From Antilocapra americana (taxonomy: Eukaryota; Chordata; Mammalia; Artiodactyla; Antilocapridae), in assembly GCA_007570785.1 (NCBI GenBank), contig ML664176.1, forward strand, positions 1,353,296-1,417,295: DNA of 64,000 nucleotides, given 5' to 3'. Both the position numbers and the translations under genes were made by a program. Below are positions 50,200-61,786 of the stretch, in pieces. Every line of letters starts with the position of its first letter. Within the stretch, counting starts at the first letter, position 1. A model generated the notes under the pieces. The model did not search any database, was not told the DNA's origin, and was given only the letters and a program-made list of their open reading frames with translations.

Positions 50200-51486
50200 G
50201 TTAAATAGTAAAAAACACACTAAATTCTTCATACCATTATTTGAGGATTACGTAAGATAATTTATATCCATCATGTCTGTGCTTCTTTGGTATCTTGGAA
50301 AAGTGACTCTTCTTTACAGTTCTATTTTCTTATGTATAAAACAGGAATAATTAAACTATACTAAAAATCACAGGATTGTCAACAGGATTGAATTCTGTGA
50401 TTAGAACAGTGACATGGTAGACAATACCACTGCTGTTGACATTGCTGTTACTTTTGCTGTGGTTCTTGCTGCTGCTTTTAGCCCCTTCAGTGCTTTCCCT
50501 TGAGAGCCTTAATGGTCCTAACTCTCCTTTTCTCAGGGATAAACTTGAGAGTTGAAATGTTCATTGATAATAATAACTGAATGGCCCTCTTTTCCTGGTA
50601 ATAAATTTATAACAGAAATACTTACTATCATTAATATAAAAATTAATAAAAATCAATCATTCATATCATTCTTAGTGAAGAATTGGAGCCTATGAGCCTT
50701 GGGGCATCCCCATCAAATTGTTTGCCCTTTCTGGGCTGAGGAAGGGAAGAAATGCCTGGGATAATATTTGGAGATTTTATGGCTTGTACGAATGTCTTCA
50801 AGTACTGAAAGCTGACAAGTCTTATCAGGCTAGTAAATTAGAAATAATAATGAATTATAACTGAACAACAAAATCAAATAATAACTCTGCTATATAATAC
50901 CTTATTATATTTTGAAACAATTTATGTTCAATCATTCCAGGAGCTTTTATATAAAGGAAAACAGTGTTGACAAGTAGGTGTTTCCTATCCTTGGAAGTGA
51001 ATATTTAAACAATTTCCATGGTGTAACTATGAACTCAGGAGATGTGAAATTGTATCTTTAAAAAGCATACCAGGCTTCTTTGTTGGATCAATAAAAGTAA
51101 AAAGATATACTTTCAAAAGTGTGAAATAATGAATAGGGTGGGACATTCAGGTTTGCAGAAGAATGGTAACCATTTGATTATAAATCTTCTTTTCTTCCTT
51201 CTCTCCAAAACATAAAATCAACAAAGAGAACAAATAAAACTACCCAAAAAGAAAACATACCTTGGCATTGCTAGGAGAAAGAAAACACTATTGCCTTCAA
51301 ATTAACTATGAGTAGGAAAATAATGTCCAAGAGATCTTGCTGTCAATCCACTGCTGAAGCCTGTACATGCAAAGCGTGGATGAGGAAAGGCTTAAAAGAT
51401 TCAATGATAAAAAAAAAAAAAAGCAGACAAGAGTGAATGACTCAGAGGAAGCCCTGACAAAATCACCTACAAAAAACAAAGTACAG
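50200..51486. other. Intergenic DNA with MIR fossil; no gene seen
   Basis: A forward MIR-like segment lies at about 50285-50430 (TCTTATGTATAAAACAGGAA). Otherwise AT-rich unique DNA with an A12 run near 51410. Confidence 0.45.
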
Positions 51487-51835
51487 AACTTCCCTGGTGG
51501 TACAATGAATAAGAATCCTCCTGCCAATTCAGGGGACACAGGTTTGATCCCTGGTCCAGGAAGATTTCACATGCCATGGAGCAACTAAGCTCATGCACCG
51601 CAACTAATGAAGAATGCTCACTCTGGGGCCCCTGATCCACAGCTACTGAGCCTAAATACCACAACTATTGAGCCCGCGTGCGGCGGCTACAGAAGCCTGC
51701 GCACCTAGAACCTGTCTTCTGCAAAAGAGAAGCCACTGCACTGAAACGAAGAGTAACTCCCACTCACCACGACAAAAGAAAGCGTGCTTGCAGCAACAAA
51801 GACCCCATGCAACCAAAAATAAATAATGAACAAAA
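51487..51835 (+). mobile_element. CHR-type (CHR-2-like) SINE
   Basis: Head AACTTCCCTGGTGGTACAAT, internal GACACAGGTTTGATCCCTGG, CHR body (GCCCGCGTGCGGCGGCTACA) and an AAATAAATAATG tail. It retains more CpGs than the copy at 40400. Confidence 0.92.
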
Positions 51836-52954
51836 ATTTTTATAAAGTAGAAAAAGACTTAAAAACTTATTTAAAAAAAGGGAAACAGAGTAATAAATGC
51901 CCAAATATGAACATAGATAAGGACCTGGTCATTTAAAGCCCAGGCTGTGAAGAAGGAGCTTAAGAGTGTCACAGAATCAGAAGTGTCAGCCTTGGAGAAA
52001 TAGTGCTTTTGGAGGGGGGAGTAGGTAAACATAGAGAAGGTGTTATCCCTTGGTGATGATGTAGTGATGAAAAAAGGATATATGAGAAAAAATAAGGATT
52101 CTTGAGAAATGAAAGGGAAAGTAAATGTGAACTTCTCTGTCCACCAACAAAATCATCATTGAAAAAACCTTCCCAAAGAAGACAAAGCTGACAGAGAAAG
52201 CTGTTCTCTAACTAGGAAATCTATCCATGAAATAAATAGGACTAATTAAAAAACCATACTCTATCTACACAAAGTTACTACAAAAAGCCAAAGGATATGA
52301 ATAAAATTCTGCTGCTGCTGAAAAATATCCCCTGCCCCAATGAAATACAAATCTGATAAAACCTTTAACACAGCATTCTAAATGGAATTAAATACCCTCA
52401 ATCAAGATTAGGGGTAGGGGGAAACTTTGAATCAGAAATACAAAAGCTAAGAACCTGAATGGACAGAAAAAGGAAATATTAAACACAAACTAATGGAACT
52501 CGGAATGAAGTAGAAGAAAAAGACAAAATAATATAAGAGTACTAAAGTAAACAGGTAAAAAACCAACAGAATGAAAGCAAGATTAAGTAAGAATGAGTAA
52601 AAGAGGTTAGAGAGAAACTGGTTGAAATGGAAGTCAGACAAAGGAGATTCTGCATAAATATAATTGTGGTCTGAAGAAGAAACCTAAAACAATAGATCAG
52701 GTGTAATATTTAATACTAAAATAAAAAGCATTTCTAAAAAAATAGTGAATACTCATACATCTCAATACTGAATTACCAATGGGACTGACTATGAGGTGTT
52801 GCTTTCAGACACTGCTGGGAGTATTATATGATACACAGCACATTCATCACATGATTTTTCTAAAGTCTGAATGATTATGAAGTTCAAAATATAATTCCCC
52901 CACGGGCTCTCCATAATGGATTATAGAATGCTTCTTATACTACCATCATTACTA
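51836..52954. other. Intergenic A-rich DNA, possibly an old LINE 5' region; no gene seen
   Basis: About 51955-52740 is A-rich on the plus strand with text reminiscent of L1/HAL1 ORF1 regions, too diverged to assign. No open gene. Confidence 0.3.
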
Positions 52955-55254
52955 CATGCACTGGTCATAGCAAGCACCCTCTTCCAACAACACAAGAGAT
53001 GACTCTACACATGGACATCACCAGATGGTCAACACTGAAATCAGACTGATTATATTCTTTGCAGCCAAAGATGGAGAAGCTCTGTACAGTCAGCAAAAAC
53101 AAGACTGAGAGCTGATTGTGGCTCAGATCATGAACTCCTTATTGCCAAATTCAGACTTAAATTGAAGAAATTAAGGAAAATCACCAGACTGTTCAGGTAT
53201 GACCTAAGTCAAATCCCTAACTATTATACAGTGGAAATGAGAAATAGATTTAAGGGACTAGATATGATAGACAGAGTGCCTGATGAACTATGGATGGGGG
53301 TTTGTGACACTGTACAGGAGACAGAGATTAAAATCATTTCAAAGAAAAAGAAATGCAAAAAAGCAAAATGGCTGCCTGAGGAGGCCTTACAAATAGCTGT
53401 GAAAAGAAGAGAAGCCAAAAGCAAAGGAGAAAAGGAAGGACATACTGATCTGAATGCAAAGTTCCAAGGAATAGCAAGGAGAGATAAGAAAGCTTTCCTC
53501 AGCAATCAGTGCAAAGAAATAGAGAAAAACAATATAATGGGAAAGACTAGAGATATCCAAAAAATTCGAGATACCAAGGGAACATTTCATGCACAGATGG
53601 GCTCGATAAAGGACAGAAATGGTATGGACCTAACAGAAGCAGAAGATATTAGAAGAGGTGGAAAGAATACACAGAAGAACTGTACAAAAAAGATCTTCAT
53701 GATGCAGATAATCACAAATAATCTGTGATAATCACGCAGATAATCAATGGTGTGAGCACTCACCTAGAGCCAAACATCCTAGAATGTGAAGTCAAGTGGG
53801 CCTTAGGAAGCATCACTATGAACAAAGCTAGTGGAGGTAATGAAATTTCCATTTAACTATTTCAAATCATAAAAGATGATGCCAAGAAAGTACTACATTC
53901 AATATGCCAGCAAATTTGGAAAACTCAGCAGTGGCCACAGGACTGGAAAAGGTCAGTTTTCATTCCAATCCCAAAGAAAGGCAATGCCAAACAATGCTCA
54001 AACTACCATACAATTGCACTCATCTCACACGCTAGCAAAGTAATGCTCAAAATTCTCCAAGCCAGGCTTCAACAATATGTGAACCATGAACTTCCAGATG
54101 TTCAAGCTGATTTTAGAAAAGACAGAGGAACCAGAGATCAAATTGCCAACATCCACTGGATCATTGAAAAAGCAAGAAAGTTTCAGAAAAACATCTATTT
54201 CTGCTTTATTGACTACGCCAAGCCTTTGACTGTGTGGATCACAATAAACTGTGGAAAATTCTGAAAGAGATGGGAATGCCAGATCACCTGACCTGCCTCC
54301 TGAGAAATCTGTATGCAGATCAGGAAGGAATAGTTAGAACTGAACATGGAACAGCAGACTGTTTCCAAACAGGAAAAGGAATACGTCAAAGCTGTATATT
54401 GTCACCGTGCTTTTAGAGTACATCATGAGAAACACTTGGCTGGATGAAGCACAAGCTGGAATCAAGATTGCCGGGAGAAATATCAATAACCTCAGATATG
54501 CAGAGGCTACCCTTATGGCAGAAACTGAAGAAGAACTAAAGAGGCTCTTGATGAAAGTGAAAGAAGAGAATGAAAAAGTTGGCTTAAAGCTCAACATTCA
54601 GAAAACTAAGATCATGGCATCCGGTCCCTTCACTTCATGGCAAATAGATGGAGAAACGGTGGAAATAGTGGCAGACTTTATATTTTGGGGCTCCAAAATC
54701 ACTGTGGGTGGTGACTGCAGCCATGAAATTAAAAGATGCTTTTCCTTTGAAGAAAAGCTATGACCAACCTAGATAGCATATTAAAAAGCAAAGACTTTAC
54801 TTTGCTGACAAAGGTCTGTTCAGTCAAAGCTATGGTTTTTCAAGCAGTCATGTATTAGACTATAAAGAAAGCTGAGCATTGAAGAATTCATGTTTTTGAA
54901 CTGTGGTGTTGGAGAAGATTCTTGAGAGTCCCTTGGACTGCAAGGAAATTAAGCGAGTCAATCCTCAAGGAAATCAGGATTGAATATTCATTAGAAGGCC
55001 TGATCCTGAAGGTGAAACTCCAATACTTTGGCCACCTCATGCGAAGAGTTGACTCATTGGAAAAGACCCCTGATGTTGGGAAAGATTGAAGGCAGGAGGA
55101 GAAAGGGATGACAGAGCATGAGATGGTTGGATGGAATCACCAACTTAATGGACATGAATTTGAGCAAGCTCTGGGTATTGGTGAAGCCTGGTGTGCTGCA
55201 GTCCACGGGGTTGCAAAGAGTTAGACACAACTGAGTCACTGAACTGAACTGAAC
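52955..55254 (+). mobile_element. BovB LINE, longest copy in the window (about 2.3 kb), inactive
   Basis: Starts near GCACTGGTCATAGCAAGCAC (end of the endonuclease domain). An open stretch at 53162-53728 covers the linker between endonuclease and RT. The RT follows in broken frames. The catalytic YADD is lost: at about 54497 the frame reads YAEA with a deletion. It ends with the GTCACTGAACTGAACTGAAC tail. The RT-domain damage shows it cannot be autonomous. Confidence 0.95.
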
Positions 55255-56560
55255 TTCTCTAAATGTTTGGCAGAATTTACCTGTGAAGCTCTCTGAGCCT
55301 GGATTTTTGCTTTTGGGGAGGTTTTTGTTGTTCATTACTGATTCAATTTCATTACTAGTATTTGGTCTATACATATTTTTTATTTCTTCCTCATTTAGTC
55401 TTGGGAGACTGTATATTCTAGAAATATGCTCATTTCTTCTATGCTGTCCATTTTATTAATATAGGTGTTTGTAGTAAAATCTTATGATTTTTTTATTTCT
55501 TGGTGTCAGCTGTAACTTCTTTTCATTTATGATTTTATTGATTTGGGCCATCTCTATCTTTTTCTGATGAGTCTGGCTAAAGGTTTATAAATTTTGTTTA
55601 TCTTTTCAAAGAACCAGCTTGTAGTTTCATGGATCTTTCCATGATTTTATTAAATTCTATTGTTTAGATTAAACTTAAAAGTTTTTACACAACAAAGGTA
55701 ATCATCAGCAAAATGGAAATACAGCATACTAAATGAGAGAAAATATTTGCAAATGATATGGCCACAGAATATATAAATAGCTCATACAACTCAGTATCAC
55801 AAAAACAAACAACCTGATTATAAAATGGACAGACAACCTGAATGAACATTTTCCAGAAGAAGACATACAGATGGCCAACAGGCATATTAAAACATGCTCA
55901 ATACTGCTAATCATGAGAGAAACGCAAGTTAAAACCAATGAGATATCACCTTACATCTATCAGAATGGCATCATCAAAAAGACCACAAATAAACAGTATG
56001 GAGGTTCCTTAAAAAATAAAAAAGAACTACCACATGATCTAGCAATTCCACGCTTGCATATATATTCAAAGAAAATGAAATCATTAATTAAAAAAGACAT
56101 GCATTCCAATGTTTATAATAGCATTATTTACAAAGGCCAATATATGAAAATGACTGTGTCCATCGACAGGTAAATGGATAAAGAAGATGTAGCGTATGTA
56201 TTTATAAATATATAAATATTTATATACGTATTTATAGCATATAAATATATATACAATGAAATACTAGTAATTCATTAAAAAGAATAAAATTATGCCATTT
56301 GCAACAACATGGATGGGCCTGGAGGGTATTATTCTTAGTGAAATGAGTCAGGCAGAGAAAGACAAATACTGTATGTTATCATTTATATGTGGAAAGGATA
56401 TAAATTCAGCAAAGTGGTGGATATAATAAAACAGAAACAGACTCACACATACAGAGAACAAGCTAGCAGTTTTCAGTGGGGCGAGGAAGAGGGAAGGGCA
56501 ATATAAGTTTCTAGACCTGAAATTAATAGAATATTGTTAATCAATTATTCTTCGAGTTTT
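55255..56560 (+). mobile_element. L1 with inverted 5' half
   Basis: 55255 to about 55672 is antisense L1 ORF2 (EN-RT region; AAAGAACCAGCTTGTAGTTT on the plus strand). From about 55673 it is sense later ORF2 and 3'UTR (GAGAGAAAATATTTGCAAAT, then AACAACATGGATGGGCCTGG). This order is that of a twin-primed L1. It abuts the BovB 3' end on the left. An AT-rich expansion lies at about 56196-56255. Confidence 0.8.
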
Positions 56561-57681
56561 AAAAGAAGATTAGAAGGGTCAATTCTATGTAGTAATCATA
56601 AAAGAAGAAATTATTCTGTCAAAGCCTCTTGGTCTTCCTGGTTAGTCTAACACTTGTACCATCAGCCATGTGGACTCACATAATCACCGTGGTCACCATG
56701 CTTCAGAAACAGGCCTGTCCCTAACATTTGCTGGGTCTGCGGCATGAATGTAAGTGGAGGCCCGCATATGACAAGTCCAAATATTTAAAGGCATCAGATG
56801 TCTAATGAACAGTTTAATCAATTATGTTTTGACAAATAATGACAGAACTGAAAAATATGTAAAAATTTATGGGTTTTGTCTGACTAAAAATAAGAAAATT
56901 ATTGAAGAGAATTTAATAATTCCCTGTGCCCGAGTAGTCTTTTGATGAGTTTTCAGTGCTTAGAATATTAATAAGATACTGACACATACATTTAATAAAT
57001 TAGGTATCAATTCCATATAATTTATTTTTTTGGTCTTTATACACAAAATCATTTAGTTATGATATATTATCATCAAGATTTTGATTGAAATGGTGTCCTA
57101 TGACAGTCATGATGTAGAGGATTATAAAGATAAAATAAAATTATATTTGATCATACAAAATGCAATCGATGTAAAAAATGGCATCCCAACAAATCCTTCA
57201 CTGCCTATGGACCATGGGCATCACAACATACAGGCTGGATATTGTACTACTGCCTTTCTGCCCAGGCTGTCTGAGGCCCTCCAGAGACTGGCAATGTGGG
57301 CCAGGGACTTCCTTACTTAGTTTACATCAGCTGTCTTTGAAGTGTTTCTCACTAGCCCAAGAAAAGCAGGAAATCAGTTTAGCAGAGGGAAATAAACAGA
57401 TGGACAGAGTCATTTATTTTGAGGGGAACTCTGTGCTGTTTGAATTAAAGTAATGAGCACTTTACGAAGCAGTGAAGCTGTTTTTACATTTCATTTGAGT
57501 AATTCAAGATGTAAACAGAGCCCCATGGCAGATGAGCAGTTCCAAACTTCTTCAGCTTTTGAATATTCTAATAAAGGACTGGAGAAGGGAATATCCTCCC
57601 TCTTACAGAAGCCATAATAATATTAATAGTAATAATGATGATGATGCTCTCAACAATAGCCTCTTCTTATTGAGCATTATG
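56561..57681. other. Intergenic DNA; no gene seen
   Basis: AT-rich unique sequence. The two overlapping frames at 57081-57453 have no recognised domain. Confidence 0.45.
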
Positions 57682-57908
57682 GGGCTTCCCAGGTGGTGCT
57701 AGTGGGAAAGAACGTTCCTGGCAATGCAAGAGACATAAGAGACACAAGTTCAATCCCTGGGTTGGAAAGATCCCCTGGAGTAGAAAATGGCAACTCACTC
57801 CTGTATTCTTGCCTGGAGAATCCCATGGACAGAGGAGCTTGGTGGGCTGCAGTCCATAGGGTCACAAAGAGTGGGACACGACTGAAGTGACTTATCATGC
57901 ATGCACAC
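57682..57908 (+). mobile_element. Bov-tA type SINE
   Basis: GGGCTTCCCAGGTGGTGCTA at the head, the GGCAACTCACTCCTGTATTC core and the GACACGACTGAAGTGACTTA end. It carries a small duplication of AGAGACA between the A and B boxes. Imperfect direct repeats (TGAGCATTAT and TGAACATTAC) flank it. Confidence 0.93.
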
Positions 57909-58434
57909 ATTGAACATTACGACATACAGGCCATGTAAGACACTTCTGTATACATGATCTTTAATCCTCATCATACTGCTGCAAGTTCCTACTTAAAGAT
58001 GACAAAACGGAGTCCCAGAAATTGAGAAATTTGTTTTTGGTGTCAGAGCTGGTAAGTGCTGGCACTGGGATCTGAACCCACTTCTCTGTGATTCTAAAAG
58101 TCTCACTCTTTCTGCTGTCATAGACTGAGGAGGTTCTGCTGTCTCCCATCCTCCACTTCAGCATGTTTGCTTTGCTTTTGCCTGAACTTAATTGCTTTGT
58201 TACTGCTGCTCTGCAGCTAAACTAACAAGCAAGGCAATAGCCTATATTCTGGCTTAGGATATTCAGTGACTTACCTAATATTTCCAGGCTTCACTTCCCC
58301 ATATTTTAAAGGAGCTAATGTTATCCTTCCCACCTACAGTAGTGAATGAAAAAGCATTCTTTTTTTTTTTGTAGACTCATTGTTAGGTCAAAAGTACAAT
58401 TATGTGACAAGTTATTCATATGGTACTAATTATA
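57909..58434. other. Intergenic DNA with MIR fossil; no gene seen
   Basis: A reverse MIR lies at about 57935-58100 (ACAAAACGGAGTCCCAGAAA, then CTGGGATCTGAACCCAC). Unique after that. Confidence 0.5.
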
Positions 58435-59205
58435 GCACAGCATAGTATAGAATAGAATAGATGAGTATAGTATGTATTAAATACTAGTATAGTATAGTAC
58501 AGAACAGATGAGAATAGTACATGTTAAATACTAGTTTAGTATAGTACAGAATAGATGAGTATAGTATGTATTAAATACTAGTATATAGTAAAGTACAGAT
58601 GAGTATAATATATATAAAATACTAGTATAGTACAGTATAAAGAACAGATGAGTATAGTACATATTAAATACTAGCATAGTATGGTACAGAACAGGTGAGT
58701 ATAGTATGTATCAAATACTAGTATATATAGTATAGAACAGATGAGTATAGTATGTATTAAATACTAGTATAACTCAGGTGGATGGAACTGGAGCCTATTA
58801 TCCAGAGTGAAGTAAGCCAGAAGGAAAAACAATACAGTATACTAACGCATATATATGGAATTTAGAAAGATGGTAACGAGAACCCTGCATGCGAGACAGC
58901 AAAAGGAACGCAGACGTATAGAACAGACTTGTGGACTCTGTGGATGAGGGCAAGGGTGGCATGATATGGGAGAATGGCACTGAAACATGTGAATTATCAT
59001 ATGTGAAATCAATCGCCAGCCCAGGATTGATGCTGGGGGCTGGTGCACCGAGATTTCCCGGAGGGAGGGAGTCCGGAGGGAGGAGGGAGTGGGGTTCTGG
59101 AGGGGGAGCATATGTACACCCATGGCGATATCATGTCATTGTATGGCAAAACCAATAAAAAAATATATTAAAAAAATAAATACTAGTATAGTATAGTATA
59201 AAGAA
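58435..59205. repeat. Minisatellite, unit about 47 bp, interrupted by an L1
   Basis: The anchor (G)ATGAGTATAG or a close variant recurs at 58461, 58508, 58555, 58599, 58648, 58695 and 58741, giving steps of 47, 47, 44, 49, 47 and 46 bases. Each unit also carries TTAAATACTAGTATAG or a variant. An L1 occupies 58772-59176, and a partial unit continues at 59177-59205. Confidence 0.93.
58772..59176 (+). mobile_element. Ruminant L1 3' end inserted in the minisatellite
   Basis: Same L1-BT 3' end as at 19663 and 29532, starting CTCAGGTGGATGGAACTGG and ending in an AT-rich A tail. TAAATACTAGTATA occurs on both sides (58758-58771 and 59177-59190), but because this is also the minisatellite motif, its length as a target duplication is ambiguous. 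Confidence 0.93.
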
Positions 59206-59355
59206 CACCAAGGTACCTTCTGTGCAGTGTTCTCTGTTTGCTAACATTACATTGTGGGGGAGTAAATTATCTTAAAATGTACATTTTAAAAGCAGAGAAC
59301 ACATTCATATATCACATAACAATAATTTGCATTCACTAAGTTCTACTTAGTGAAT
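59206..59355. other. Short intergenic DNA
   Basis: Nothing recognised. Confidence 0.4.
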
Positions 59356-59458
59356 TTGAGTGGGCTCCGGGAGTTGGTGTTGGACAGGGAGGCCTGGTGT
59401 GCTGCAGCTCACGCGGTCACAAAGAGTCAGACACGACTAAGTGACTGAACTGAACTGA
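59356..59458 (+). mobile_element. BovB 3' tail fragment
   Basis: GGGAGTTGGTGTTGGACAGG to GACTAAGTGACTGAACTGAA, about 100 bases of the extreme BovB 3' end. Confidence 0.92.
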
Positions 59459-59997
59459 AGTTCTATAAGAATTTATTTATTGGGTACAAATTGGATATAA
59501 ATAAATAAGAATTTATCTATTTTTTTATATGCATCAGACTCTATAGTAAGAACAAGGTCAGAGGGTGAGAAGAGGAGAGACAGGAGAAAGTCATATTCTC
59601 CAAAACCAGTTCCAAAGATCTCCTGGCCTTTGGTACCTGTGTCCTCAGGCTGCTATCTCAACATCTTGGGTGACAGCTATTGCTTCTGCTACCCAGGCCT
59701 AGAAGTTCAACCTTCAGAACCCCGGGAGGTTCTGGGAAGCAAACTGCCTACACTGCATTGTGGTGTGACTCCGTGAAGTTTGGGATGCTGACTGTCTTAT
59801 TCAACTCTGTATCCTTGGTACAAGCATTACTATGTGGGGCAAAACAGGTGCTCGATAAATGTTTGCTAATGAAAATGTAGAAATACAATGCTCTCCGTTC
59901 ACCAAACAGGTGAAAACTGCATTTAGAGACGTAAGGAGAAATTTGCTATTATTATTAATTGAAAAATGATTAAGCAGTAAGTATGACACTATCTTGA
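59459..59997. other. Intergenic DNA with L2 fossil; no gene seen
   Basis: A forward L2-like piece lies at about 59785-59870 (GCAAAACAGGTGCTCGATAA). Confidence 0.45.
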
Positions 59998-60208
59998 GCT
60001 TCCCTGGCAGCTCAGTGGTGAAGAATCTGTCTGTCAATGCAGGAGATGTGGATTGGATTGCTGGGTTAGGAAGATCCCCTAGAGAGGGAAATAGCAACCC
60101 ATTCTAGTATTCTTGCCTGGGAAATCCCATGGACAGAGAAGCCTGGCAGGCTACAGTCCATGGAGTTGCAAAGAGTTGGACATGACTTAGTGACTAAACA
60201 ACATCAAT
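59998..60208 (+). mobile_element. Bov-tA type SINE
   Basis: GCTTCCCTGGCAGCTCAGTG at the head, the AGCAACCCATTCTAGTATTC core and the GACATGACTTAGTGACTAAA end. Confidence 0.94.
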
Positions 60209-60390
60209 AACATATTCTATCTTCCTTTTGCTAGAGAAATATACTTAAGTACAGAGAAGCACATATACACACATACATCCCAGAAGAATACCTAGACAAA
60301 ATATTGGCAGCGTTTATATCTGGGCAATGAGACTTTTAGATGTACTTAAGTTTGATTTCATTATCTTTATCTTCTTGATTGATAATAGCC

Positions 60391-60593
60391 ATTGTTGTTG
60401 TTGTTTAGTTGCTAAGTTGTGTTCAACTCTTTGAGACCCTATTGACTGTAGCCTGCCAGGCTCCTCTGTCCATGGGACTTCCCAGGCAAGAATACTGGAG
60501 TGGGTTGTCATTTCGCTCTCCAGGGGATCTTCCTTACCCAGGGATCCAACCCACATCTCCTGCATGGCAGGCAGATTCTTTACCACTGAGCCA
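60391..60593 (-). mobile_element. Bov-tA type SINE
   Basis: Reverse-oriented, with a (TTG)n tail at the left and GGCAGATTCTTTACCACTGA at the right. Confidence 0.94.
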
Positions 60594-60932
60594 ACCCTGC
60601 ATGTCTTCTAATATGTAAGTGTTTATGCTACTAGAAGGCATTTTCCTTATCAGCCATACATTTCAACAACCCCACCTGCTTGGAAATAGGGGCATCTACA
60701 TCTTTCTAGACTGGAGAAGCATTGTTGCTGGTATCATGGAAACTTGGTATTAAGGGGAAAGAGGGAGCCTCTGTTCAGTACAAACAGTACTCAAGCTGTG
60801 AGTTTGCCAATTGAATTTTCTTATCTGTATGAAAGTGAGTGCTGGGTGTTCATAGTTTTAGGTTCTTGGTCAGGGCAGTTTTGAGATTCAGATTAGCTTG
60901 GCACTTTAGTTACCACTGAGTTCATGAGAAAG
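60594..60932. other. Intergenic DNA; no gene seen
   Basis: Unique to my eye; no repeat or frame of note. Confidence 0.4.
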
Positions 60933-60992
60933 GGCTTCCCTGGTGGCTCAGTCAGTAAAAAATCTGCCTGCAGTGAGGGAGACTTGGGTCTG
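60933..60992 (+). mobile_element. Bov-tA head fragment
   Basis: Only the tRNA-derived head (GGGCTTCCCTGGTGGCTCAG to GGAGACTTGGGTC) is present; the rest of the SINE is missing. Confidence 0.85.
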
Positions 60993-61658
60993 GACAATCC
61001 TGATAAGCCAGGTGGCAGACTGGTGGGGCACAGGAACAGAGTAGATTGACGGTTAACTGGGTATGTGGGCTTGGGTATGCTTTGTGTATCACTGAGACTA
61101 TTTCTTCACTGGAAAAATAAGGAGACTGAAGCACATGATCACTAAATTTTTCCTTGGAATAATAAATATTGTGGGATTCTCTTTCCACAGTGATATCCCC
61201 TTGGGGTTTGACCTCTTAAAACAAGAAAGGCCGAATTGATTGGTTTTAAATACCTCTAACAGTTCTCACCCAAAGTCACTGCCTGTCTATGATCTGAGGG
61301 GCACTCCTGCCCCGGGGATAAGGGATCCTGTACTTCCACCCTGAACTCAGCCAGAGATCCAGAGTTCTCACAGAAACATTCTTGACATGAAAATATGTTC
61401 AGTGTAAATTGTTATGCGGGGAAAAAATACAAAGTGAATTTTTAACAGAGATTCACTTTGGGAGGTCAGGTGATAGAGATATCCAGAGCAAGAGGATGTT
61501 GAAGGTTGACTTCCTGGGATTGGAAGACCTCTGTTCTATAGGTATGCATAGTCTGCTCAGATAGACCTCAGGGATGATGGGGTGAAATGGGTGCTGCCCA
61601 ACTTTCTAGAGGACTTTTTGTGAGTACTATATATATATATATATATAAAGCACTTCAG
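60993..61658. other. Intergenic DNA; no gene seen
   Basis: Unique DNA. A TA microsatellite lies at about 61627-61647. Confidence 0.45.
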
Positions 61659-61786
61659 TCAGGTCAGTTCAGTCACTCAATCATGTCCAACTCTTTGAGA
61701 TGAGACCCCATGAACTGCAACACCCCAGGCTTCCCTGTCCATTACCAACTCCTGGAGCTTGCTCAAACTCATGTCCATCAAGCATA
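61659..61786 (-). mobile_element. BovB 3' tail fragment
   Basis: CAGGTCAGTTCAGTCACTCA to CTCAAACTCATGTCCATCAA on the plus strand is the reverse complement of the BovB 3' end. Confidence 0.9.

Noticed and set aside
53162..53728. A 188-codon open frame that could be called a gene
   Set aside because: It is the BovB linker between endonuclease and RT within a broken copy (YADD lost, further shifts).
15951..60992. tRNA-like A and B boxes (TGGCTCAG...GGTTCGATCC)
   Set aside because: These are heads of Bov-tA and CHR SINEs, not functional tRNA genes; the cloverleaf is not completed.
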